A DNA stretch of 64,000 bases. Origin: Amycolatopsis rifamycinica. Its GTDB lineage: Bacteria > Actinomycetota > Actinomycetes > Mycobacteriales > Pseudonocardiaceae. The stretch lies in contig NZ_JMQI01000028.1 in NCBI RefSeq assembly GCF_000695625.1, positions 186,001-250,000 on the forward strand, given 5' to 3'. The notes below the pieces were generated by a model. That model saw only the letters and a program-made list of their open reading frames with translations. It did not search any database and was not told the DNA's origin. Below are positions 1 through 10,412 of the stretch, piece after piece. The translations under genes and the position numbers were made by a program. How positions within the stretch are numbered: position 1 is the stretch's first letter; every line of letters starts with the position of its first letter.

Positions 1-353
1 CCGGGGTGGAGCCGGAGGTCCGCCCGGTGGAGGCGGCCGGCCTCGCCGCGGCCACGCAGGCGGCGGTGAAGGAGCTGCTGGGCACGGTCGAGGGCACGGT
101 CGGCGTCATCACGGCGATGGACCGGGTGCCGGAGGTCGCGGGCTGGCTCTCGGACGAGGCGGACGAGCGGCTCAAGGTCGTGGGCAGCCTGGATTCGAAG
201 GGCCTGGAGTACGACGCGGTGGTGCTGGTGGAGCCGAACGACCTGATCACCGAGTCGACCACCGGGCGGCGGGTGCTGTACGTGGCCCTGACCCGGGCGA
301 CGCAGCAGCTGATCGTGCTGGCCTCGAACCCGGACTGGATCCCCGCCGCCTGA
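1..353 (+). CDS. helR: HelD/HelR-type superfamily 1 ATPase, C-terminal end only
   Basis: The reading frame is open from the left edge, so the gene begins outside the window; only about 116 C-terminal residues are present. Visible are the last UvrD-like helicase motifs: SKGLEYDAVVLVEP (motif V region) and YVALTRATQQL (motif VI), followed by a short tail ending PDWIPAA. HelD/HelR proteins are UvrD-related ATPases that remove stalled RNA polymerase from DNA in the cytoplasm; some confer rifamycin tolerance. The KGLEYDAV-then-VEP pattern fits HelD/HelR better than PcrA/UvrD, but with one end of the protein the subfamily is a judgement. The 3' end overlaps the opposite-strand MarR-like remnant. 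Confidence 0.65.
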   Translation, partial: GVEPEVRPVEAAGLAAATQAAVKELLGTVEGTVGVITAMDRVPEVAGWLSDEADERLKVVGSLDSKGLEYDAVVLVEPNDLITESTTGRRVLYVALTRATQQLIVLASNPDWIPAA

Positions 354-741
354 CGCCGGATCGGCCCGAGCCCGGCTCGTGGTGGGCGAGCACCTGGCGG
401 AGCAGGCGCGCCAGGCACTCCCGGTCTTCGCCGGGCAGCGGCGCGAGCAGGTCGTCCCGCACGCGGTCGAGCATCTCGTCCATGAGCCGCGACGGTGCCG
501 AGCCGGCCGCGGTGAGCGTGATCCGGTCGCGGCGCCCGTGACCGGGGTCCGGGGTGCGGTCGGCGAAGCCCGGCTCGGCCGGCTCGCCGACGGCGGTGAC
601 GACGTCGCCGCGGTCCACGCGGCACCGGCGGCCGAGCTCGGCTTGGCCGGACGGCCCGAGCTGGTGAACCTCGACGGCGATCACGCGAAGGCCACCGCCA
701 ACCAGCTGGTCCACTTCTTCCGCGAAGGCGAGCCGCCGCAC
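247..741 (-). pseudogene. MarR-family regulator remnant, 5'-truncated
   Basis: An open frame on the minus strand reads as a MarR winged-helix regulator: SGQAELGRRCRVDRGDVV (helix-turn-helix) and RRDRITLTAAG (wing), then a dimerisation helix ending LLRQVLAHH near residue 120. It begins at a GTG without a Shine-Dalgarno site, and the first helix is mostly missing; the frame stays open upstream but offers no ATG or GTG. Past LAHH it runs 40-odd low-complexity residues into the helicase tail, an overlap of more than 100 bases, which is unusual for a working gene. A decayed or rapidly diverging MarR copy is the likeliest reading. A functional gene using a rare start cannot be excluded. Confidence 0.45.
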
Positions 742-861
742 CGAAGCAGCGGCCTGCGCGTCGGCTGCGTCGCCGCGCGCACCCCCGGGGGCCGGCGGCT
801 CGGCGGAGAGACCGTCGCGCTCGCCTGGACCCGAAAGCAGTGCATTGCGGGAGGATGAACG

Positions 862-921
862 CTGAAGGGCCCCTTCGCGGAGCGGGTGGCGGGTTCCCGT
901 GTCCTCGAAGGAGCCCTTCAG
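862..921. repeat. 16-bp inverted repeat in the gap before the WD40 gene
   Basis: Left arm CTGAAGGGCCCCTTCG (862-877) matches the reverse complement of the right arm (906-921) at 15 of 16 positions, with a 28-base loop. It lies in the gap between the MarR remnant and the end of the nSTAND gene. It may be a terminator or a dispersed palindrome; no T-run follows on either side. The rest of the 742-1036 gap holds nothing recognisable except the hairpin at 982-1036. Confidence 0.55.
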
Positions 922-981
922 ACCCCCGGTGAAATGAAACGTCGTGGGACGACGTGGCGTCCGAGGGCATGTCTAGTCGAT

Positions 982-1036
982 CCGGGTTGTTCGGTGTCCG
1001 CGCTCACCCACCGAACAACAACGCCGAACAACCCGG
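982..1036 (-). terminator. Hairpin immediately after the nSTAND-WD40 stop codon
   Basis: CCGGGTTGTTCGG (982-994) is the exact reverse complement of CCGAACAACCCGG (1024-1036), which directly abuts the minus-strand stop codon at 1037-1039. A second partial copy, CCGAACAAC (1011-1019), could form an alternative shorter stem. Position and perfect pairing fit a factor-independent terminator without a U-tract, common in high-GC actinobacteria. Confidence 0.65.
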
Positions 1037-4000
1037 TCAGGGGCAGGGCGGGGAGTACCGGAGGTCCGGGAAGCTGTCGTTCCACTCGGCCTCGCCGATC
1101 CGGGGTGACACCGCCGCGCAGATCCGCTCGGCCGCCCGCTCCGGGTCGCCCTCCCAGAACCGCACCGAGCCGTCCGCTCCGCCGCCCGCCAGCGTGTGGC
1201 CGTTCGGGGCGTACTGCGCGGCGTAGACGCGGTCGCGCTGTTCGGGCAGGACCGCGTACGGCGCCGCCGCGGCGACGTCCCACAGCCGGATCGTCCGGTC
1301 GTAGCTGCCCGAGGCCAGCGTGCGGCTGTCACCGCTGAAGGACACCGACATGACGACGTCCGCGTGGCCGTCCAGGATCACCGGGGGCGGCACGTGCGCC
1401 GGGTCCGTGACGTCCCAGAGGCGCACCATGCGGTCGGCGCTCGCCGTGGCGACGCGCTTGCCGTCGGGGCTGTAGGCGATCGAGAAGATCGTGTCGGTGT
1501 GCCCGGCCAGCTTCGCCAGCGGCCGCGGGGCCCGCGGTGCCGAGACGTCCCACAGCCGCGCGGTGTGGTCCCAGCCCGCCGTGGCGAGCGTCCGGCCGTC
1601 GGGGCTGAAGGCGAGGGTGTGGACGTCGTCGTCGTGACCTTCGAGCCGGGCGATCTCGACCGGGCGGGTGCGGTCGGCCAGGTCCCAGAGCCGGGCCGTG
1701 TGGCCGTCGCCCGCGGTGGCGAGCAGCCGTCCGTCCGGGCTGAACGCGACCGCGTCGACGTCGTCGTGGAGCCGGTTGAACACCACCGGCGGCCCGGGGC
1801 GGGCCGGGTCGGTGATGTCCCGCAGCGTCATCGTGTGGTCCCAGCTGCCGGTGGCCAGCGTGCGGCCGTCCGGGCTGACGGCCACGCCGCAGACCGCGTC
1901 GCCGAATCCGCCGATCGTGGCCAGCGCCCGCGGCGCGCGCGGGTCGGTGAGGTCGTGCAGCCGCACGGTCTGGTCGTACCCGCCGGAGGCCAGCAGCTTC
2001 CCGCCGGGCCCGAAGGTGACGTGGCACGTCTGGGCCGTGTGCGCGGCGATGCCGGGGCCGGGCAGGTCCCAGAGCCGGGCGGACTGGTCGTCGCTGGCCG
2101 TGGCGAGGGTGCGGCCGTCACGGGTGAACACCGCGGAGACGACCGCGCCGGTGTGCCCGGGCAGCGACTGCAGCTCGCGCGGCTGCCGCGGGTCGGCGAC
2201 GTCCCACAGCCGGGCCGTGCGGTCGAAGCCGGTGGTGGCGAGCGTCCGCCCGTCGGCGGTGAACGCCACCGACCGGACGGTCGCCTTGTGCGTGGTGAGC
2301 GACGCCAGCGGCGCCGGGCGGGCCGGATCGGTGACGTCCCACAGCCGCGCGGTCTGGTCCTGGCTCGCCGTGGCGAGCACGGAGCCGCCGGGGCTGAACG
2401 CGACCGAGTGCACGACGTCGGTGTGCCCGGCCACGACACCGAGCTCGCGCCGCGAAGCGACGTCCCAGACGCGGGCGGTCTTGTCGGCCGACGCGGAGGC
2501 GAGCAGCCGGCCGTCGGCGCTGAAGGCGAGGTTGTTGACGTAGGACGTGTGCCCGGTCAGCTCCCCCGACGGCCGCGGGTGGGCGGGGTCGGTCGTGTCG
2601 TAGAGCCGGATCGTGCCCTTGACGTCGGCGGTCGCCAGCAGCGGCCCGGCCGGGCTGAACGCGACGGCGTAGGCCTTGCCTTCGTGCTGCTCGATCGTCG
2701 TCCCGGGCCCCGGACGTGCCGGGTCGGAGACGTCCCAGACGCGGACGGTGCCGTCGAAGCCGGCGGTGGCGGCAGTCCGGCCGTCGGCGGCGAAGGCGAC
2801 GTTGTTCACGTTGCCCTTGTGGCCGGCGAGCACGCCCAGCGGTACCGGGTGGTGCGGGTCGTGAACGTCCCAGAGCCGGGCGGTGCCGTCCCAGCTCGCC
2901 GTCGCGGTGACCTGCCCGTCCGGGCGGAGGGCGACGGTGTTGACCCGGCCGGTGTGCCCGGTGAGCCGCGTCGCGTACGGCGAGCCGAACATGCCGAGCA
3001 GGCCGCTGCGCTCTTCGGCGCCGGGGTCGAGGCGGTAGGCGGCGAGCGCGAGCTGCGCGGCCAGCGCGGGGTTGGTGGCGCGCATGGCCAGTGCCTGGCC
3101 GGCGACCTTCTGGGCGAGCGCGTTGTTGCGCTGCTCGGTGGCGGTGGTCTCGGCGCGCACGGCGTAGACGGTGGCGGCCACGGCGACGACCAGCAGCACC
3201 GCGAGCAGCGCGACCAGCTGCCGCAGCCGCCGGGTCCGGCGGCGGTCGCGTTCCTGCTCGGCGTGCTCGACGGCGAGGCTCGCGTCGAGGAACCGCCGTT
3301 CGCGCCGCGACAGCGCGGAGTCCTGGCGCGCGGCCCACTCGCGGGCGATGGCCAGCCGGGTGCCGCGGTAGAGCCAGCCCGGGTCCTCGTCGACGGCCTC
3401 CCAGGCGCCGGTCGCCTCGGTGAGCTGCCGGTGGACGCGCAGGCCTTCGCGGTCTTCGGTGAGCCACTCCCGCAGCCGCGGCCAGCCGCGGATGAGGGCT
3501 TCGTGGGCGATCTCGATACCGGTGTCGTCGAGGGTGACCAGCCGGGCCGCGGCCAGCTCGGCGAGCACGACGGCGGTGTCGGCGTCGTCGGCGTCGAGCT
3601 CGGCGCGGCCGATGCGCCGCTTGGTGTCTTCGGTGCCTTCGCCGAGCGCGGTCATCCGGAGGAAGATCTGCCGCGCGAGCCGCTGCTGACGCGGAGAGAG
3701 CTTCGCGTAGGTGCCTTCGGACGTCTGCGCGATGGCCCGCTCGATGCCGCCGGTCGACTCGTACCCGGCGAGGGTCAGCGTGGTGCCGCGGCGGCGCCGC
3801 CACGTCTCCAGCAGCGCGTGCGAGAGCAGCGGCAGCACGCCGGGCTGGCCGGTGGCGTCCGCGACCAGCCGGGAGACCAGGGCGTTTTCGACGCGGTAGC
3901 CGGCGTCGATCGCGGGCCGCGAGATCGCCTGCCGCAGTTCCTCGGTCGTCATCGGGCCGACCAGTACCTGGGTGTCCTGCATGGCCTCGGCGAGCTCCGC

Positions 4001-4828
4001 GTGCCGCGCGCAGTGCGTGTAGAAGTCCGTGCGGATGCCGAGGACGACCCGGGTGCGGCTGTCCGGTTCGGTGGTCGCGGTGACGAGCGCGTCGAGGAAG
4101 CGGGCCCGTTCCCGCTCGTCCTGGCAGAGGGTGAAGACCTCCTCGAACTGGTCCACGACCAGCACGAGGTCCTCTCCCCCGCTGTCGGCCAGCTGGCGGG
4201 CGGACAGACCGAGGTTGCGCGGGTGCGCGGCGAAGTCGTCGAGCAGGGCGCCGGGGGCGGTACCGAGCGCGGCGGCGAACTTGACCGCGCACTCCTGCAG
4301 CGGCCGGTGCCCCGGCGTGAGCAACACGGCCGGCCCCTTCACCGAAGGCAGCAGACCGGCCCGCAGCAGCGACGACTTCCCCGAGCCGGACGCGCCGAGG
4401 ACGGCGAGAAAACGTTGTCTCCCGAGCCGTTCGACGAGTTTTTCGACGAGCCGTTCCCGGCCGAAGAAACGGCCGGCGTCGGCGGGGGTGAAAGCGCCCA
4501 GCCCGACGTACGGCGGAATTTCCCCTGGTTCCGGCTCCAGCGGTGAATCGGCACCGTCAGCGCGCGACTCTTCGGCGACGGCGTGCCAGCGTTCCTCCCA
4601 TTCCCCCGGCACCCCGCCGCAGGCCCGGACGTAGGCCAAGGTGACCGCCAAGCTGGGGAGTTTCCGCCCACCGGCGGCTTCGGACAGCGTCCCGGCCGAG
4701 TAGTGCGCCCGCCGTCCGAGCTCACGGTAGGTCGGATTCCCGGCGCGCTCGCGCAAACGCCGGAGATCGGCGGCGAATTCGGTCAGCAGATCGTCGCCGG
4801 GATCCAAAGGTCGCTCCGGACGCGGCAC
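1037..4828 (-). CDS. HTH-nSTAND1 NTPase with 14 WD40 repeats
   Basis: A 1263-residue STAND-class signalling ATPase. An XRE-like helix-turn-helix region (about 12-75: [19 protein letters not shown]) is followed by an nSTAND1 NTPase domain with Walker [10 protein letters not shown] (Lys near 151) and Walker [11 protein letters not shown]. One membrane helix lies near 535-557, then 14 WD40 repeats (about 620-1240), each ending in a WDV/WDL-type motif, enough for two seven-bladed propellers. The GTG start at 4828 is chosen because GGGGAGGA lies just upstream; longer starts lack a site. STAND proteins usually act as ligand-gated switches, and relatives occur in bacterial conflict systems. No dedicated effector domain is visible, so the role (DNA-binding sensor or defence) is open. 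The divergent neighbour is a monooxygenase. Confidence 0.9.
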   Translation of the reverse strand: MPRPERPLDPGDDLLTEFAADLRRLRERAGNPTYRELGRRAHYSAGTLSEAAGGRKLPSLAVTLAYVRACGGVPGEWEERWHAVAEESRADGADSPLEPEPGEIPPYVGLGAFTPADAGRFFGRERLVEKLVERLGRQRFLAVLGASGSGKSSLLRAGLLPSVKGPAVLLTPGHRPLQECAVKFAAALGTAPGALLDDFAAHPRNLGLSARQLADSGGEDLVLVVDQFEEVFTLCQDERERARFLDALVTATTEPDSRTRVVLGIRTDFYTHCARHAELAEAMQDTQVLVGPMTTEELRQAISRPAIDAGYRVENALVSRLVADATGQPGVLPLLSHALLETWRRRRGTTLTLAGYESTGGIERAIAQTSEGTYAKLSPRQQRLARQIFLRMTALGEGTEDTKRRIGRAELDADDADTAVVLAELAAARLVTLDDTGIEIAHEALIRGWPRLREWLTEDREGLRVHRQLTEATGAWEAVDEDPGWLYRGTRLAIAREWAARQDSALSRRERRFLDASLAVEHAEQERDRRRTRRLRQLVALLAVLLVVAVAATVYAVRAETTATEQRNNALAQKVAGQALAMRATNPALAAQLALAAYRLDPGAEERSGLLGMFGSPYATRLTGHTGRVNTVALRPDGQVTATASWDGTARLWDVHDPHHPVPLGVLAGHKGNVNNVAFAADGRTAATAGFDGTVRVWDVSDPARPGPGTTIEQHEGKAYAVAFSPAGPLLATADVKGTIRLYDTTDPAHPRPSGELTGHTSYVNNLAFSADGRLLASASADKTARVWDVASRRELGVVAGHTDVVHSVAFSPGGSVLATASQDQTARLWDVTDPARPAPLASLTTHKATVRSVAFTADGRTLATTGFDRTARLWDVADPRQPRELQSLPGHTGAVVSAVFTRDGRTLATASDDQSARLWDLPGPGIAAHTAQTCHVTFGPGGKLLASGGYDQTVRLHDLTDPRAPRALATIGGFGDAVCGVAVSPDGRTLATGSWDHTMTLRDITDPARPGPPVVFNRLHDDVDAVAFSPDGRLLATAGDGHTARLWDLADRTRPVEIARLEGHDDDVHTLAFSPDGRTLATAGWDHTARLWDVSAPRAPRPLAKLAGHTDTIFSIAYSPDGKRVATASADRMVRLWDVTDPAHVPPPVILDGHADVVMSVSFSGDSRTLASGSYDRTIRLWDVAAAAPYAVLPEQRDRVYAAQYAPNGHTLAGGGADGSVRFWEGDPERAAERICAAVSPRIGEAEWNDSFPDLRYSPPCP

Positions 4829-5021
4829 CCGGTCCTCCCCGTTGTTCCTTTTCCGATTCGCCCACCGTAGCCAATCGGCCGCGGCCGGGTGCGGGAATCG
4901 CGCGACCCGCACCACGGCACCGGCACGAAGGCCGCACCCGACCCGGCGTGAAGATCGTCACAGGCGGCGCCCGGACGGCCCGGCGGGAAGCAATCGCGGC
5001 ACCGGGGCGTTGACCCCGGTT

Positions 5022-6014
<993 letters not shown>

Positions 6015-6020
6015 CCCGTC

Positions 6021-6158
6021 CTGAAGGGTCGACACGCGTGATCCAGGGGTCGACACGCGTGATTGAAGGGTCGACACGGCACCGCCCACGGCTCCGCAGC
6101 GTGTCGTCTCTCTGATCACGCGTGTCGACCCTTCAGACACGCGTGTCGACCCTTCGAG
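6021..6158. repeat. Cluster of five GGGTCGACACGCGTGAT palindromic units
   Basis: Three forward copies of a GGGTCGACACGCGTGAT-type unit (6026-6042, 6047-6063, and a shortened one at 6068-6079) face two reverse copies (6115-6131 and 6137-6154). The outer pair, 6021-6043 with 6114-6136, is a perfect 23-bp inverted repeat. The array starts 7 bases after the monooxygenase stop, so it can act as a terminator, but repeated units at both sides go beyond a simple hairpin. It occupies the first part of the 475-base gap before the mce operon. Confidence 0.8.
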
Positions 6159-6180
6159 CACGTCCGCCGGGTGCGGGAAT

Positions 6181-6271
6181 TGACAAAGTGGGGTGGGTCG
6201 CCGGGCTCCGGCGGGGTCCGGAGGCGAGTTTCTTTTCCTCCGCTGACAACAAGATCGGGGGCGTTTGTCAG
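6181..6271. promoter_or_regulatory. TGACAA/TTGTCA motif cluster upstream of the mce promoter
   Basis: TGACAA occurs at 6181-6186 and 6244-6249, and TTGTCA at 6265-6270; the last two belong to an inverted repeat CTGACAA-N15-TTGTCAG (6243-6249 and 6265-6271). The same motif is inverted at 21615-21634 upstream of the PucR-type regulator and flanks 17692-17740 upstream of a secreted-protein gene. The motif is AT-richer than its surroundings. Proposed as operator sites; not proven. Confidence 0.4.
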
Positions 6272-6328
6272 CCCTGGACAAGAAATGCGGGGTTACCAGC
6301 CCGTGACCGCGTGATCCTGCTCAAGTTC

Positions 6329-6357
6329 TTGTCTCCCAGCAAGGCCGTCGTTAGCGT
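6329..6357 (+). promoter_or_regulatory. Candidate sigma70-type promoter of the mce operon
   Basis: TTGTCT (6329-6334) and TAGCGT (6352-6357) are separated by 17 bases, a good match to -35/-10 spacing. Transcription would begin near 6363, next to an imperfect palindrome GTACCGACCAGTAGG that resembles TetR-type operators. The leader to ATG 6490 would be about 125 bases. Confidence 0.45.
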
Positions 6358-6489
6358 ACCGACCAGTAGGAAACGGCACGGTGCCCCCGAGACCGTGAAT
6401 GGCCGGCAATTATTAGCCCGTTCGGTCCATTTCCTCTTGGTCATCTCGGGTGTATTCGGCGTGCCGCCGAAACCGCTGGAGGCACACGA

Positions 6490-7284
6490 ATGGCCGAACG
6501 GACGACGACGCCGTCGTTCCCCGGGGCCGCCGCGCTGCGGCAAACCGGACGGCTCTACGGGCTCGGCCTCGACGTCGTCCGGCTGACCTTCCGCCGCCCG
6601 TTCCAGGTGCGGGAGCTGGTCCAGCAGTTCTGGTTCATCGCGAGCGTGTCGATCCTGCCGACGGCGCTGGTCTCGATCCCGTTCGGCGCGGTGATCGCGC
6701 TGCACATCGGCTCGCTGACCACGCAGATCGGCGCCCAGTCGTTCACCGGCGCGGCGAGCGTGCTCGCCATCATCCAGCAGGCCAGCCCGATCGTGACGGC
6801 GCTGCTCATCGCCGGCGCGGGCGGGAGCGCCGTCTGCGCCGATCTCGGTTCGCGCACCATCCGCGAAGAGATCGACGCGATGGAGGTGCTCGGCGTCTCG
6901 CCGGTCCAGCGGCTCATCGTGCCGCGGGTGCTCGCCGCGATGGGCGTCGCGGTCTTCCTCAACGGCATGGTCAGCGTCGTCGGCGTGCTCGGCGGCTACT
7001 TCTTCAACGTGATCATGCAGAACGGCACCCCGGGCGCCTACCTGGCCAGTTTCTCCGCCCTCGCCCAGCTGCCCGACCTGTGGATCAGCGAGATCAAGGC
7101 CCTCATCTTCGGCTTCGTCGCCGGGGTCGTCGCCTCCTACCGCGGCCTGAACCCCAAGGGCGGCCCGAAGGGTGTCGGCGACGCGGTCAACCAGTCCGTG
7201 GTCATCACGTTCCTGCTGCTGTTCGTGCTGAACCTGATCCTCACCACCGTCTACCTGCAACTCGTTCCGCCCAAGGGGAGCTGA
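6490..7284 (+). CDS. yrbEA: YrbE/MlaE-family permease, first of the mce operon
   Basis: 264 residues, an integral-membrane permease of the MlaE family. With an ATPase supplied elsewhere (Mkl/MceG type) and Mce proteins it forms the inner-membrane channel of a lipid or sterol importer. The MlaE signature EEIDAMEVLGVSP (126-138) is followed by RLIVPRVLA; hydrophobic segments lie near 48-74, 88-112, 145-170, 195-215 and 235-258. The ATG start has GGAGG 8 bases upstream. It is the first gene of an operon whose members overlap or lie within two bases; no ATPase gene is present here, as is usual for Mce loci. The symbol follows Mce convention and does not assign the locus to mce1-4. Confidence 0.93.
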   Translation: MAERTTTPSFPGAAALRQTGRLYGLGLDVVRLTFRRPFQVRELVQQFWFIASVSILPTALVSIPFGAVIALHIGSLTTQIGAQSFTGAASVLAIIQQASPIVTALLIAGAGGSAVCADLGSRTIREEIDAMEVLGVSPVQRLIVPRVLAAMGVAVFLNGMVSVVGVLGGYFFNVIMQNGTPGAYLASFSALAQLPDLWISEIKALIFGFVAGVVASYRGLNPKGGPKGVGDAVNQSVVITFLLLFVLNLILTTVYLQLVPPKGS

Positions 7285-7285
7285 A

Positions 7286-8137
7286 GTGACGACCACGGAC
7301 CTCCCGAGAGCGGCGCGGGTACGCGAGGCCGTCGACCGCCGGTTCGGCTTCCTCGACACCCTCGGCGACCAGATCCTCTTCTTCCTCCGCGCGATCGCCT
7401 GGACCCCGCGCGCGCTGCACCGCTACCTGCGCGAGGTCGTCCGCTTGCTGGCCGAGGTCAGCTTCGGCAGCGGCGCGCTGGCCGTCATCGGCGGCACGAT
7501 CGGCGTGATGATCGGGATGACCGTGGCCACCGGCACGGTCGTCGGCCTCCAGGGCTACTCCGCGCTGAACCAGGTCGGGACGTCGGCGTTCGCCGGGTTC
7601 GTCTCCGCCTACTTCAACACCCGCGAGATCGCGCCGCTCGTCTCCGGCCTCGCTCTGAGCGCCACCGTCGGCTGCGGGTTCACCGCGCAGCTCGGCGCGA
7701 TGCGGATCTCCGAGGAGATCGACGCGCTCGAGGTGATGGGCATCCCCAGTGTCCCGTACCTGGTGACGACCCGGGTGATCGCCGGCTTCCTCGCCGTCAT
7801 CCCGCTGTACGCGATCGGGCTGCTGTCGAGCTACCTCGCCTCGCGGCAGGTCACCGTCTGGTTCTTCGGCCAGTCCGCGGGCACCTATGACCACTACTTC
7901 CTGCTGTTCCTGCCCCCCGGTGACGTGCTCTGGTCGTTCGGGAAGGTCCTGGTCTTCAGCGTCGTGGTGGTACTGGCGCACTGCTACTACGGCTTCCGCG
8001 CGAGCGGCGGCCCGGCCGGCGTCGGCGTCGCGGTGGGCCGCGCGGTGCGCACCGCGATCGTCGCGATCAGCGTCCTCGACTTCTTCCTGTCCCTGGCGAT
8101 CTGGGGCGCGACGACGACCGTGCAGGTGGCCGGATGA
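7286..8137 (+). CDS. yrbEB: YrbE/MlaE-family permease, second subunit
   Basis: 283 residues starting at GTG, one base after the previous stop. It carries the MlaE signature EEIDALEVMGIPS (143-155) and five to six hydrophobic segments, with a longer N-terminal amphipathic region than YrbEA. YrbEA and YrbEB are expected to pair as the permease core of the Mce transporter in the cytoplasmic membrane. Its 3' end overlaps mceA by four bases (ATGA), implying coupled translation. Confidence 0.93.
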   Translation: MTTTDLPRAARVREAVDRRFGFLDTLGDQILFFLRAIAWTPRALHRYLREVVRLLAEVSFGSGALAVIGGTIGVMIGMTVATGTVVGLQGYSALNQVGTSAFAGFVSAYFNTREIAPLVSGLALSATVGCGFTAQLGAMRISEEIDALEVMGIPSVPYLVTTRVIAGFLAVIPLYAIGLLSSYLASRQVTVWFFGQSAGTYDHYFLLFLPPGDVLWSFGKVLVFSVVVVLAHCYYGFRASGGPAGVGVAVGRAVRTAIVAISVLDFFLSLAIWGATTTVQVAG

Positions 8138-9408
8138 GACGCGAAACCCGCCGCAAGGCCGGGATCCGCACCGCGGGAGTGCTGTTCCTGGTGGTGATGG
8201 GCGTGCTGGTGACGCTCTCGATCAAGGTGTACGACAAGGACTTCGTCACCACGGTCCCGGTGACGCTCAAGGCGAGCCGCATCGGCAACCAGCTCGCGCC
8301 GGGCGGCCAGGTCAAGGCCCGTGGTGTGCTCGTCGGGGAGATCCGCGACATCCGGGCCACGCCGCAGGGCGCCGAGATAGCGCTTGCGCTCGAGCCGGAC
8401 AAGGTGGACATGTTGCCCCGCACCGTCTCCGCGCTGCTGGTCCCGAAGACGCTCTTCGGCGAGCGGTACGTCCAGCTGTCCATCCCGGACGGCGAGCGCG
8501 GGCCGCACCTGGTCGCCGGCGACGTCATCGAGCAGGACCGGTCGGCGAACGCGGTCGAGCTGGAACGGGTCTTCGACAACCTCCTGCCGGTGCTGCAGGC
8601 GGTCCAGCCGCAGAAGCTGGCGACGACGCTGACCGCGGTCTCGACGGCGCTGCAGGGCCGCGGCGAGCAGATCGGCCGGACCCTCGCCACCGCCGCGGAC
8701 TACCTGACCGGCTTCACCCCGCAGCTGCCCCAGTTCACCAAGGACGTCCAGGACCTCGCGTCGGTCTCCCGGCTGTACGGCGACATCGCCCCCGACCTGC
8801 TGGACGCGCTCACCGACTCGGCCGTCACGCTGAACACGGTGCACGACGAGGCACCCGACCTCGCCACGGTCTACCAGCAGGTGCGCGGCTCCGCGGGCGA
8901 GGTGCGGCAGTTCCTGGACCGCAACAAGAACAACATCATCGCGCTGTCCGCCGACAGCCGCTCCGCGCTGGAGGTCGCGGCGGAGTACTCCCCCAGCTTC
9001 CCCTGCACCCTCAAGGCGATGGACGCGCTGCGCGCGCCGGTCGACGAGGCCCTCGGCAAGGGCACGGACCAGCCCGGCATGCACGCCGCCGTCACCGTCA
9101 CCCAGTCCCGCGGCAAGTACGTGCCCGGCAAGGACGACCCGAAGTACACGGCGACCGGCGGCCCGCGCTGCTACCCCAGCGGCGTCGCCCCGACGACCGG
9201 CACCGCCGCGGTCCCGCCCGGCACGTCCCGGCACCCGCTGCTGACCGGCACGCGGGACGACCTCGGCGTCGCGAACTCCCCGCAGGAACGGGAACTCCTG
9301 GCCACGGTGCTCGCGCCGCAGCTGGGCGTGCCGACCGGGCAGGTCGCGGACTGGAGCAGCGTGCTGGTCGGCCCGCTCTACCGCGGCACGGAGGTGACGC
9401 TGAAGTGA
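8134..9408 (+). CDS. mceA: Mce-family protein, position A
   Basis: 424 residues. One N-terminal membrane anchor (about 12-30, VLFLVVMGVLVTLSI) precedes an MlaD/Mce domain (about 38-115) with the usual core QLAPGGQVKARGVLVGEI, then a long predicted helical region that in Mce proteins builds the lipid tunnel, and a Pro/Thr-rich C-terminus with two cysteines. Mce proteins sit in the cell envelope and carry lipids to the YrbE permease. The start ATG overlaps the yrbEB stop. It is longer than the neighbouring Mce proteins, as MceA usually is. Confidence 0.93.
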   Translation: MRRETRRKAGIRTAGVLFLVVMGVLVTLSIKVYDKDFVTTVPVTLKASRIGNQLAPGGQVKARGVLVGEIRDIRATPQGAEIALALEPDKVDMLPRTVSALLVPKTLFGERYVQLSIPDGERGPHLVAGDVIEQDRSANAVELERVFDNLLPVLQAVQPQKLATTLTAVSTALQGRGEQIGRTLATAADYLTGFTPQLPQFTKDVQDLASVSRLYGDIAPDLLDALTDSAVTLNTVHDEAPDLATVYQQVRGSAGEVRQFLDRNKNNIIALSADSRSALEVAAEYSPSFPCTLKAMDALRAPVDEALGKGTDQPGMHAAVTVTQSRGKYVPGKDDPKYTATGGPRCYPSGVAPTTGTAAVPPGTSRHPLLTGTRDDLGVANSPQERELLATVLAPQLGVPTGQVADWSSVLVGPLYRGTEVTLK

Positions 9409-10412
9409 GGAACCTCGCCGGCCCGCTGCTCAAGAGCCTGGTCTTCGTCCTGGTCACCACGGCCGCGACCGTGCTGCTGGCGGTCTCCATCGCCAACACC
9501 GGCGTCGGCCGCACCGACCTCTACGGCGCCACCTTCACCGACGCGACGTCGCTCAACGTCGGCGACGACGTGCGGATCTCCGGGGTCCGCGTCGGGCAGG
9601 TCGAGGAACTCGAGATCGCCGGCCACAGCCTGGCGCACGTCCGGTTCTCCCTCGACGCCGGACGGCAGCTGCCCGCCGACGTCGGCGCGGTCATCAAGTA
9701 CCGCAACATGGTCGGCCAGCGCTACATCGCCCTGGAACGCGGCGCCGGCGGCGGCGGCACGCTGCCGGTGGGCGGCGAAATCCCGCTGGAACGCACCACG
9801 CCGGCCCTGGACCTGACCGAGCTGTTCAACGGCTTCAAGCCGCTGTTCCAGGCGCTCTCGCCCACCGACGTCAACCAGCTCTCCGGCGAGATCGTGCAGG
9901 TGCTGCAGGGCGAGGGCGGCACCGTCGAGGAGCTGCTCGCGCACACCGGCTCGCTGACCTCGACGCTCGCGAGCCGCGACCGGCTGATCGGCGAGGTGAT
10001 CACCAACCTCAACCACGTGCTCGGCACGGTGAACAGCAAGGGAACGGCACTGACGACGTTGATCTCGACGCTGCGGGAGCTCGTTTCCGGCCTGGCCGCC
10101 GACCGCGTCGTGATCGGCGACGCGATCAGCGGCATCGGTGACCTGTCCACGGCGACCGCGGGCCTGCTCGGCTCGGCACGGACGCCGCTGAAGGACACCA
10201 TCACCGGGCTCGACAGCGTCACGAAGAACCTCGCGGACGAGAACACCCTCTCCGGTCTGGAGCAGACGCTGAACACGTTGCCGGAGAAGCTGAACGGCCT
10301 CGGCCGGATCAGTTCCTACGGCTCGTGGATGAACTTCTACGTCTGCAGCTCCGTCCTCCAGACCCTGCCGCCGCGCGGGACACCCGCGACCGCCGAGAGG
10401 TGCGGCTCGTGA
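9405..10412 (+). CDS. mceB: Mce-family protein, position B
   Basis: 335 residues from GTG 9405, overlapping the mceA stop (GTGA). The anchor is about 10-30 (SLVFVLVTTAATVLLAVSIA); the Mce domain is about 40-115, including LNVGDDVRISGVRVGQV; a helical needle domain follows, ending in the MceB-like tail SYGSWMNFYVCSSVL with a cysteine. The frame is open for another 1.5 kb upstream, but that part is antisense or out-of-frame to yrbEB and mceA, so the overlap start is taken. Envelope lipid-import component. Confidence 0.92.
   Translation: MRNLAGPLLKSLVFVLVTTAATVLLAVSIANTGVGRTDLYGATFTDATSLNVGDDVRISGVRVGQVEELEIAGHSLAHVRFSLDAGRQLPADVGAVIKYRNMVGQRYIALERGAGGGGTLPVGGEIPLERTTPALDLTELFNGFKPLFQALSPTDVNQLSGEIVQVLQGEGGTVEELLAHTGSLTSTLASRDRLIGEVITNLNHVLGTVNSKGTALTTLISTLRELVSGLAADRVVIGDAISGIGDLSTATAGLLGSARTPLKDTITGLDSVTKNLADENTLSGLEQTLNTLPEKLNGLGRISSYGSWMNFYVCSSVLQTLPPRGTPATAERCGS

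Noticed and set aside
1196..4546. A 1116-codon open frame on the plus strand
   Set aside because: It is the antisense shadow of the nSTAND-WD40 gene; repetitive Val/Arg/Asp composition mirrors the WD repeats and there is no domain or start site.
6021..6158. A CRISPR array
   Set aside because: The repeats alternate orientation, are palindromic and have no uniform unique spacers; no cas genes are present.
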